A stretch of 5,087 bases of DNA from NCBI GenBank assembly GCA_017414725.1, contig JAFQKZ010000011.1, forward strand, positions 1 to 5,087, in the 5' to 3' direction. Below the pieces are notes generated by a model. The model worked only from the letters and a program-made list of their open reading frames with translations, made no database searches and was not told the origin of the DNA. Shown here in pieces: positions 1 to 5,087 of the stretch. How positions within the stretch are numbered: the first letter of the stretch is position 1; every line of letters begins with the position of its first letter. The DNA comes from Clostridia bacterium. GTDB lineage: Bacteria > Bacillota > Clostridia > Oscillospirales > Acutalibacteraceae. The translations under genes were made by a program, and so were the position numbers.

Positions 1-47
1 TCGTGTTTTGCTTTTATCACATTAAATTTCAGCGTTCCTAATTCTAT

Positions 48-76
48 TTGACACACAAATCATGCAATGTTAACAT
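48..76 (+). promoter_or_regulatory. Sigma-A-type promoter of the phosphatase gene
   Basis: A perfect -35 box TTGACA lies at 48-53. Exactly 17 bp later is TAACAT (71-76), a 4/6 match to the -10 consensus, preceded by TG at 68-69 plus one base, which makes it an extended -10. This would start transcription at about 82-86, leaving a leader of roughly 45 nt before the ATG at 130, too short for most riboswitches. The -10 is part of the 10-bp palindrome ATGTTAACAT (67-76). The match is read by eye; no start-site data are available. Confidence 0.65.
67..76. promoter_or_regulatory. Palindrome over the -10 box, possible operator
   Basis: ATGTTAACAT is a perfect 10-bp inverted repeat with no spacer, and it covers the whole proposed -10 element. 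A dimeric repressor bound here would block the promoter. A second short inverted pair, CAATG (65-69) and CATTG (90-94), brackets the start region. Short palindromes arise often by chance in AT-rich DNA, so a regulatory role is inferred from position only, and no known operator consensus is matched. Confidence 0.25.
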
Positions 77-114
77 AAAATCGTTTACGCATTGTGCTTT
101 TTAAACAAACTCAA

Positions 115-124
115 AGGAAGTGAT
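115..124 (+). promoter_or_regulatory. Strong ribosome binding site of the phosphatase gene
   Basis: AGGAAGTGAT matches the full anti-Shine-Dalgarno complement AGGAGGTGAT at 9 of 10 positions and ends 5 nt before the ATG at 130. It fixes that ATG as the start and points to efficient translation. No other in-frame start is needed, because the encoded protein then begins with a well-formed signal sequence. Confidence 0.8.
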
Positions 125-129
125 TCAAT

Positions 130-1380
130 ATGAATAAATTTGTAAAGAGAAAAATAGCAACAAGTTTAATTTTAGGTCAATTGATAACAAGCAACATGTG
201 TTTTGCTGGGAATAATACTTCAAAAACGTGGCAAGAAAAAAGCATTGAAAAGTTGCAGTCTTTTGCTAGAGAAATAAAAAGTTCTATGAAAGCTGATCCC
301 GGTTGGTGGGTTGGCGGTACTAGCGTAGCTGTGGGAACAATTCTTTTTGGCGGATACTTGCTGTTCAACAATAGGATGTCTTTAAAATTTGTAGAGCAAT
401 ACAAGAAACTTAAAAACGATATATCCAGCGGGCAAATTAATGGAGTCAAAACCACTATTTCTTCCAGTGATTTTTCTAATGTTTTGTCTGCTGCCACCGA
501 GTGTTTAAAGAAAGACGATATAGTAATAAATATAAACACCAATGGAGATAGATTACTAATAGCGAGTGATATTCACGGCGATTTCGAGTCTTTGAGTCTT
601 GTAATTGACGAGTTTTTGAAAGATCCTGATAACACTAAATTACTATTTTTAGGGGATTACGTTGACCGTGGGGATTACAGCGTTGAAGTTTTGTACACTT
701 TAGCTTTATTAAAAATATGTTATTCTGACCGGGTGTTTTTGCTCCGTGGTAATCATGACACACAGGGACAACGTGAAATGGATCATCCTTATGTAACTGA
801 ATTTAACTCGAAGTTTTCTAGTTCTGCTACCAAGTGTATCGATGCAAGAACTGGTTTTGATAGTTGTTTGTCTTTGGTGGCTATTGTTGATGATAAATTT
901 GTATGCACTCATGCAGGATTTGGACCTTCTGGTACCATAGACTGGGCACGGCAACAGAAGAAACCACTTAAATATGACATAGATTCCCGAACAAACTCTA
1001 CTTATACTTATAACAGACCTTTAGAAGAACTATTGATCATACGTGCGGATAAGTCGCTGGATTCCACATACATGGATACATACGATTGTGGAGTGGTCGA
1101 CAAGTATGGCGTTTCGTCATTAGATGGTATCGTGAAAGATAATTTAAAGTGCCTGATTCATGGGCATAATCACGAAAACACAAGAACTTTCGGAAATCCT
1201 CGGGAAATCTGTGTTTGCACTAATCCCATAAATTGGTCATATAGATTTGGACCGCGTGTGATACGAAATTTACCCGTAGGTCTAATCGAAATCCAGAATA
1301 ATAGATTGGAGTTAAGGACTTATACTTATCCGAGTTTAGAAAAAAGTTCGCAGGCTGGAATTACACACGACTATAATTAA
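130..1380 (+). CDS. Membrane-targeted PPP-family (eukaryotic-like) serine/threonine phosphatase
   Basis: A 416-residue protein with a metallophosphoesterase core of the PPP superfamily, which removes phosphate from phosphoproteins using two metal ions. Residues 1-26 form a signal sequence (K/R-rich start, hydrophobic 9-19, CFA before a likely cut at 26/27). A second hydrophobic segment lies at about 59-80, followed by a basic, helical-looking linker. The catalytic domain runs from about 141 to 400: SDIHGD (146-151), GDYVDRG (175-181), RGNHD (206-210), HAG (261-263) and HGHNH (344-348) supply the expected metal ligands D147, H149, D176, N208, H261 and probably H346. The run after GDYVDRG reads like PP2A. 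The counterpart of PP1 Arg221 appears to be C320. It has its own promoter, has no functionally linked neighbour, and its composition is richer in GC than the downstream ABC gene. The family is secure; protein-phosphatase activity and substrate are inferred. Confidence 0.85.
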   Translation: MNKFVKRKIATSLILGQLITSNMCFAGNNTSKTWQEKSIEKLQSFAREIKSSMKADPGWWVGGTSVAVGTILFGGYLLFNNRMSLKFVEQYKKLKNDISSGQINGVKTTISSSDFSNVLSAATECLKKDDIVININTNGDRLLIASDIHGDFESLSLVIDEFLKDPDNTKLLFLGDYVDRGDYSVEVLYTLALLKICYSDRVFLLRGNHDTQGQREMDHPYVTEFNSKFSSSATKCIDARTGFDSCLSLVAIVDDKFVCTHAGFGPSGTIDWARQQKKPLKYDIDSRTNSTYTYNRPLEELLIIRADKSLDSTYMDTYDCGVVDKYGVSSLDGIVKDNLKCLIHGHNHENTRTFGNPREICVCTNPINWSYRFGPRVIRNLPVGLIEIQNNRLELRTYTYPSLEKSSQAGITHDYN

Positions 1381-1402
1381 TTAATTTAATAAATATAAAT
1401 AA

Positions 1403-1430
1403 TTGAGTTTTTTGTGAAATATGCTAAGCT
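1403..1430 (+). promoter_or_regulatory. Possible promoter of the transporter operon
   Basis: TTGAGT (1403-1408) is a 4/6 match to the -35 box. After 16 bp comes TAAGCT (1425-1430), a poor -10 (3/6) that is helped by an upstream TG at 1422-1423 in extended -10 position. This is the best candidate in the 99-nt gap and would leave a leader of roughly 45 nt. Since no terminator is visible after the phosphatase gene, read-through from the upstream promoter could also supply the operon. Weak evidence. Confidence 0.35.
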
Positions 1431-1468
1431 AATATTTATTGATAAAGATCTGAAAGTTTTGTCGAGAC

Positions 1469-1472
1469 GGAG
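1469..1472 (+). promoter_or_regulatory. Shine-Dalgarno site that favours a TTG start for kimA
   Basis: GGAG lies 7 nt before TTG at 1480 and 13 nt before the in-frame ATG at 1486. The first spacing is near optimal and the second is long, so the TTG start is preferred, although the proteins differ by only two residues. An ATG at 1473 lies in another frame and reads into a stop after seven codons. Confidence 0.55.
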
Positions 1473-1479
1473 ATGAAAT

Positions 1480-3372
1480 TTGTTTATGGATATTAGTAAA
1501 TTAAAAAAAATAGTTATTGGCGAGGCACTGAAAGACGATGAGTTACAAAACGAAAAGTTATCTAGACTCTGGGGATTGCCTATTATGGCGAGTGACGCCG
1601 TGTCTTCCGTGGCGTATGCCGTAGAAGAAATATTAATGGCGCTTGTGCCCGCTTTAGGTATATTAGCTGTAAATTATGTTGGTCTCGTGAGTTTGCCGAT
1701 TATGATATTATTATTAATATTGGTTTTCTCGTATTCTCAGATAATTAGTTGTTACCCCAATGGTGGCGGGGCATATGTCGTATCAAAAGAGAATTTTGGA
1801 CGTAAAGCTTCTTTGCTCGCCGCTACGTGTTTAATTATAGATTATATCATGACAGTCGCAGTTAGTATTTCTTCATCAACAGCTGCGATTGTATCTGTGT
1901 GCCCATGGCTAGAGTCATATAAAGTAATAATTTCTTTGATATGCGTGGGACTTATAACTTTGATAAATTTACGCGGCGTAGGAGAATCTTCAAAAATTTT
2001 CGGTGTGCCGACTTATATATTTATATTTTCTATGATAATATTAATATTTACAGGTTTTGCGAAATATTTTAACGGAAGTTTAAATATAATTACGTATGAT
2101 AACAGTCAAATTTCGAATATTTTAACAGGAAATTTAAAAAGCATGAGTTTGGTATTGTTTTTATGTGCTTTTTCGTCGGGATGTTCGGCATTAACAGGTG
2201 TAGAAGCGGTAAGCAACGCGATTCCTAGTTTTAAAGAGCCGTCACAAAGAAACGCCAATCACGTATTATTCATGCTCGGCGGGATAATTATATTAATATT
2301 TGGCGGGACGAGTTTTTTAGCGAGTGTATTAAAAGTAATTCCTATAGAGAACAAGACTGTGTTATCACAAATGGGCTCGGTAATTTTCGGATCGAATAAT
2401 ATCATGTATTATATTTTACAAATCACGACTTCTTTGATATTAATTTTAGCGGCCAATACTTCATATAGTGGTCTCCCTGTTTTGTTGTCAGTACTGGCAA
2501 AAGATCATTATATGCCGCATCATTTTGCAAAAAGAGGAGCCAAATTAAGTTTCTCGAACGGGATATTATTTATATTTATATTAAGTTCGATATTATTAAT
2601 AATATTCAAAGCTGACACGCACAGATTAATACCGTTTTATTCTGTAGGAGTATTTGTTTCGTTTACTATTTCGCAATTCGGAATGTTTGTAAAGTGGCGA
2701 AGATCAAGAAAACCAGGTTGGAAGTACAAGTCTATTATAAACGGCATAGGAGCGCTTGTTACTTTTATAGGATCTATAGTAGTATTCACGACTAAATTCG
2801 TATCCGGTTCATGGATATTATTAATAATATCTCCGATTTTAATGTATTTCATGTCATATACTTATAGACATTATTTTAAATTTTTAAAAAATATAAGTAT
2901 TTTGGGATATGATTATAAATACAAACCTACGCAGACTACTGATAATTTTCCATGTATAGTATTAATAGACAAGATAAACAAAGCGGCGTTAAAGACTTTT
3001 GATTATGCAAATATGATCACAAGTAATTTAACAGTATTACACGTATCTTTTTCAGAAGACGAGACTGAAAGAATTCAAAGACAATGGGAAAAACTTGGGA
3101 TTACAGTTCCTATAACAGTAATTCAGACTCCATACAGAGATCCTATGATACCTATTAAAGAATATATTTCAGACCGGGAATTTAATTTAATGTCAGATCA
3201 AAATTTAACAGTTGTGCTGACGAGAATAAGCGGGAATAATTTCTGGGATCAGATATATCATAATAGAACGACTTTTGTACTAGAGAGAGAACTCAGAAAA
3301 CACGAGAAAATTACTACTATATTAGTACCGTATTTATATGACAAAAATCACGAGGAAAAAGTAACTTTATGA
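1480..3372 (+). CDS. kimA: KimA-type potassium/proton symporter (APC superfamily)
   Basis: A 630-residue integral membrane protein that should import K+ together with H+ across the cytoplasmic membrane. It matches Bacillus subtilis KimA (607 residues) along its whole length as I recall that sequence. Residues about 30-465 form the hydrophobic APC-fold region (about 12 helices expected), and about 475-620 form a soluble cytoplasmic universal-stress-like domain, which in KimA responds to c-di-AMP. Signature segments are ASDAVSSVAYAVE (37-49), PNGGGAYVVSKENFG (93-107), DYIMTVAVSIS (121-131) and SGCSALTGVEAVSNAIP (233-249). Residues equivalent to those reported to handle K+ and protons in KimA are kept: D39, Y46, D121, Y122, T125, S129, T239 and E242. 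The start is TTG at 1480 or ATG at 1486. It overlaps the next gene by 4 nt. There is no room for a ydaO-type c-di-AMP riboswitch upstream. A general amino acid permease is the less likely alternative. Confidence 0.83.
   Translation: MFMDISKLKKIVIGEALKDDELQNEKLSRLWGLPIMASDAVSSVAYAVEEILMALVPALGILAVNYVGLVSLPIMILLLILVFSYSQIISCYPNGGGAYVVSKENFGRKASLLAATCLIIDYIMTVAVSISSSTAAIVSVCPWLESYKVIISLICVGLITLINLRGVGESSKIFGVPTYIFIFSMIILIFTGFAKYFNGSLNIITYDNSQISNILTGNLKSMSLVLFLCAFSSGCSALTGVEAVSNAIPSFKEPSQRNANHVLFMLGGIIILIFGGTSFLASVLKVIPIENKTVLSQMGSVIFGSNNIMYYILQITTSLILILAANTSYSGLPVLLSVLAKDHYMPHHFAKRGAKLSFSNGILFIFILSSILLIIFKADTHRLIPFYSVGVFVSFTISQFGMFVKWRRSRKPGWKYKSIINGIGALVTFIGSIVVFTTKFVSGSWILLIISPILMYFMSYTYRHYFKFLKNISILGYDYKYKPTQTTDNFPCIVLIDKINKAALKTFDYANMITSNLTVLHVSFSEDETERIQRQWEKLGITVPITVIQTPYRDPMIPIKEYISDREFNLMSDQNLTVVLTRISGNNFWDQIYHNRTTFVLERELRKHEKITTILVPYLYDKNHEEKVTL
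3352..3356 (+). promoter_or_regulatory. Ribosome binding site of the ABC binding/permease gene inside kimA
   Basis: GAGGA within the last codons of kimA lies 12 nt before the ATG at 3369. This is slightly long spacing, so initiation probably depends partly on ribosomes finishing kimA at the overlapping stop codon (ATGA at 3369-3372). Confidence 0.5.
3369..3372 (+). other. ATGA stop/start overlap coupling kimA to the ABC transporter
   Basis: The ATG (3369-3371) of the binding/permease gene shares bases with the TGA (3370-3372) of kimA. This layout usually means translational coupling and a single mRNA, so the two transporters should be made in linked amounts. Confidence 0.85.
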
Positions 3373-4859
3373 ACTTAAAAAAAAAACTCAAATTTTTAAT
3401 ATTAATAATTATATGTATATTTAGTTTTGGCAAATTTAATAGTATAAAAATATATAGTCTAAGTGAGATTTCCAAAAGAAATATATTAAAAGTTTCTACG
3501 AACGCAGAGTTCGAACCGTTTGAGTTTCACGACGGAGATAAAATCACAGGTATAGACATAGAAATCGCAGAAAAAATCACAGAGAAATTATCTGAGAAAT
3601 TAAACAAAAAAATTAAATTAGAAATTAACGACGTGTCTTTTGATGCGCTTACACTTGAGATTTCTAATCATACGTGTGACTTTGCTATTTCTGCGATGAG
3701 TTACAGTGACGACAAGTCTCACGGCGTAGACTTTTCGATACCGTATTATATTGCATCACAGTCTATATTAGTATTAAATTCAAGTGATATTAAAAATCAC
3801 GAAGATTTACATAATAAAAATATCGGTGTTCAGATCGGAACAACAGGAGATTTATATTGCACACAAAATTTCAAAGATTCCAGAATAGAAAGATATAATC
3901 AAATTTCAGATGCAGTAACAGATCTAGAAAACAAAAGAATAGATGTAATAATAGTCGATGATTTGCCGGCGCGTAATCTTGCCAGAATTTTAAATAACAA
4001 AGCAAAAGTTCTTGAAGATTCTCTGTTTGAAGAAAGTTACAGAATAGTAGTCCCCGAAGGTCGCAAAGAATTATTAGAATTTATTAATAATATTATAGAA
4101 GAACTAGATAATTCCGGAGAACTCAAGCACATTACAGATAAATATATTACTGTATCTGCAAGTTCGGACAGAAGTTTAAAAGCTCGAATTCACAGAAGTT
4201 TGTTCGAAAAAGACAGATATAAAATTATTCTCACGGGATTATATAATACTTTGAGAATTACAATAGTCGCACTTTTAATAGGTCTAATAATAGGAACATT
4301 AATTTCTGTAATAAATACAAGTGAAAGTAATAATATATTCACAAAAATTTTAAAATTCATCGCAAAGATATATTTGGTAATTATACGCGGAACGCCTGCG
4401 ACGGCACAGTTGTTCGTAACTCATTTTATTATATTTGCATCTTCGGGATTAAATAAAATTACAATTGCCATGATAGCTTTTGGAATAAACTCCGGTGCAT
4501 ATGTGTCTGAAATAATACGTTCCGGAATAATATCTGTAGACGTAGGTCAGTACGAAGCTGCGAGATCATTAGGGCTGTCCAGAAAAATTACTATGATAAA
4601 AATAATAGTTCCGCAGGCGATTAAAATTGTACTGCCTACTTTAATAAACGAATTAATACAATTGGTAAAAGAGACTTCTGTTGCCGGGTTTATCGGAGTT
4701 ACAGATTTATCACGTGCGGGAGATATTATCCGTAGCAGTACATACGAACCGACGGTTCCGTTAATAACTATTTCTGTAATATATTTAATAATAGTATCAA
4801 TATTTGGTTCGGTATTTTCAAGATTAGAAAAGAGGCTAAGAAAAAGTGCTAAAAATTAG
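3369..4859 (+). CDS. Polar amino acid ABC transporter, fused substrate-binding and permease protein (GlnP-like)
   Basis: A 496-residue fusion of the two membrane-side parts of a polar amino acid importer. Residues 1-25 are a basic, hydrophobic signal anchor; C16 is not in a lipobox, so this is not a lipoprotein. Residues about 38-262 form an extracellular binding domain of the bacterial family 3 type: FEPFEF (48-53), DIEIAEKI (63-70), VDFSIPYY (120-127), GVQIGTTGD (153-161) and VDDLP (196-200), whose acidic pair should hold the ligand amino group. Residues about 284-488 form the HisM/GlnP-type permease: TGLYNTLRIT (289-298), RGTPATAQLF (340-349), and the EAA loop from E396 to the LP at 422-423 that contacts the ATPase. 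Lactococcal GlnP has two binding domains; this has one. K116 stands where most relatives have the carboxylate-binding arginine, so glutamate/glutamine, basic amino acids or cystine cannot be told apart. It lies between kimA and its ATPase, overlapping both. Confidence 0.9.
   Translation: MNLKKKLKFLILIIICIFSFGKFNSIKIYSLSEISKRNILKVSTNAEFEPFEFHDGDKITGIDIEIAEKITEKLSEKLNKKIKLEINDVSFDALTLEISNHTCDFAISAMSYSDDKSHGVDFSIPYYIASQSILVLNSSDIKNHEDLHNKNIGVQIGTTGDLYCTQNFKDSRIERYNQISDAVTDLENKRIDVIIVDDLPARNLARILNNKAKVLEDSLFEESYRIVVPEGRKELLEFINNIIEELDNSGELKHITDKYITVSASSDRSLKARIHRSLFEKDRYKIILTGLYNTLRITIVALLIGLIIGTLISVINTSESNNIFTKILKFIAKIYLVIIRGTPATAQLFVTHFIIFASSGLNKITIAMIAFGINSGAYVSEIIRSGIISVDVGQYEAARSLGLSRKITMIKIIVPQAIKIVLPTLINELIQLVKETSVAGFIGVTDLSRAGDIIRSSTYEPTVPLITISVIYLIIVSIFGSVFSRLEKRLRKSAKN
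4831..4835 (+). promoter_or_regulatory. Ribosome binding site of the ATPase gene
   Basis: AGAGG, inside the end of the permease reading frame, lies 10 nt before the GTG at 4846. It is the only purine-rich site near that start, and there is no ATG in the ATPase frame before the Walker A motif, which supports GTG as the start. Confidence 0.5.
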
Positions 4860-5087
4860 AAATTTATGTAAAGAATATATTAATAACAAAACACACGAGC
4901 CTGAGAAAATACTAAAAAATATAAATCTGGAAGTAAAACACAATGAACACATAGTAATAATCGGGCCATCGGGATCTGGAAAAAGTACGTTTTTACGGTG
5001 TTTAAATTTACTGGAAATTCCAAGTTCCGGAGATATTATATTTAATAATCAAAATATTAATAATAATAAAAATAATAATAAAATAGA
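4846..5087 (+). CDS. Polar amino acid ABC transporter ATP-binding protein, 5' part (GlnQ-like)
   Basis: The first 80 codons of an ABC ATPase; the gene runs off the right edge, about a third of the usual 240 or so residues. From GTG at 4846 it begins MLKIRNLCKEY, the usual opening of GlnQ/HisP-type ATPases, with Y11 as the likely adenine-stacking aromatic residue. It continues with EKILKNINLEV (20-30) and a full Walker A, GPSGSGKST (40-48), followed by FLRCLNLLE and SSGDI, again typical of amino acid importers. It should power the fused permease directly upstream, whose stop it overlaps by 14 nt. Residues 67-80 are nine Asn among fourteen residues, in a loop that normally varies. The signature motif, Walker B and switch histidine lie outside the window, so integrity cannot be judged. 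Confidence 0.88.
   Translation, partial: MLKIRNLCKEYINNKTHEPEKILKNINLEVKHNEHIVIIGPSGSGKSTFLRCLNLLEIPSSGDIIFNNQNINNNKNNNKI
5058..5083 (+). repeat. AAT trinucleotide low-complexity tract inside the ATPase gene
   Basis: Runs of AAT interrupted by AAA encode the Asn/Lys-rich end of the fragment (residues 71-79, INNNKNNNK). Such a tract can change length by replication slippage in steps of three without breaking the frame. It lies in the variable stretch between Walker A and the Q-loop. Confidence 0.6.

Noticed and set aside
1..51. Frame 1 is open from the left edge to a TGA at 49-51 (16 codons), possibly the tail of an upstream gene.
   Set aside because: Sixteen open codons at the edge are not significant, no recognisable motif is present, and the stop overlaps the -35 box of the next promoter.
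1..56. Minus-strand open stretch from a GTG near 56 running off the left edge, which could be a divergent gene.
   Set aside because: There is no Shine-Dalgarno site before the GTG, only about 18 codons are visible, and the candidate reverse promoter (TTGCAT with a 15-bp gap to TAGAAT) is poor.
177..954. Minus-strand open frames at 177-542 and 709-954, and at 2637-2852 within kimA.
   Set aside because: They lie antisense inside two well-supported genes, show no domain, no ribosome binding site and no plausible composition, so they are shadows of the coding strand.
1375..1413. Possible terminator after the phosphatase: palindrome AATTAATTAATT (1375-1386) and a later T run (1408-1413).
   Set aside because: The stem is entirely A/T, overlaps the stop codon and is more than 20 nt from the T run, so it does not form a normal rho-independent terminator.
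1417..1437. Inverted repeat AAATAT / ATATTT flanking the possible kimA -10.
   Set aside because: Six A/T pairs around a 9-nt centre are expected by chance in DNA this AT-rich, and there is no further symmetry inside.
3414..3418. Cysteine at residue 16 of the binding/permease protein as a lipoprotein anchor.
   Set aside because: The residues before it are Ile-Ile-Ile with no small residues at -1 or -2, so it is not a lipobox; a fused permease does not need a lipid anchor.

Overview
The window looks like AT-rich chromosomal DNA from a Bacillota (Firmicutes) bacterium, most likely Clostridia-like. The Shine-Dalgarno sites are strong and purine-rich, arginine is mostly AGA in the two transporter genes, one transporter resembles Bacillus subtilis KimA, and the ABC transporter has the substrate-binding-domain/permease fusion common in Gram-positives. 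All genes are on the + strand, and all taxonomy here is inferred from protein resemblance and composition only.

Region 1 (1-1380): a short upstream region carries a good sigma-A-type promoter (TTGACA, 17 bp, extended -10) with a 10-bp palindrome over its -10. It is followed by one gene for a membrane-targeted phosphatase of the PPP superfamily. The phosphatase core resembles eukaryotic PP1/PP2A more than a generic bacterial metallophosphoesterase. In my hand alignment the second phosphate-binding arginine is replaced by cysteine. The gene is visibly less AT-rich than the ABC transporter gene downstream (about 40% against 30% GC in hand-counted samples), which would fit horizontal acquisition.

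Region 2 (1381-5087): after a 99-nt gap with a possible weak promoter and no convincing terminator comes a tightly packed transport operon. It holds a KimA-type APC-superfamily K+/H+ symporter, then a fused substrate-binding/permease protein of a polar amino acid ABC transporter (4-nt ATGA overlap), then the start of its GlnQ-like ATPase (GTG start, 14-nt overlap), which runs off the right end. The coupling suggests that uptake of potassium and of an amino acid (possibly glutamate or glutamine, the usual K+ counter-ion pool) is co-expressed; the amino acid itself cannot be read from the sequence. The ATPase fragment ends in an Asn/Lys low-complexity stretch encoded by AAT repeats.

No tRNA, rRNA, CRISPR array, insertion sequence or clear riboswitch is visible. 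The most unusual object is the eukaryotic-like, membrane-targeted phosphatase with the altered active-site arginine.
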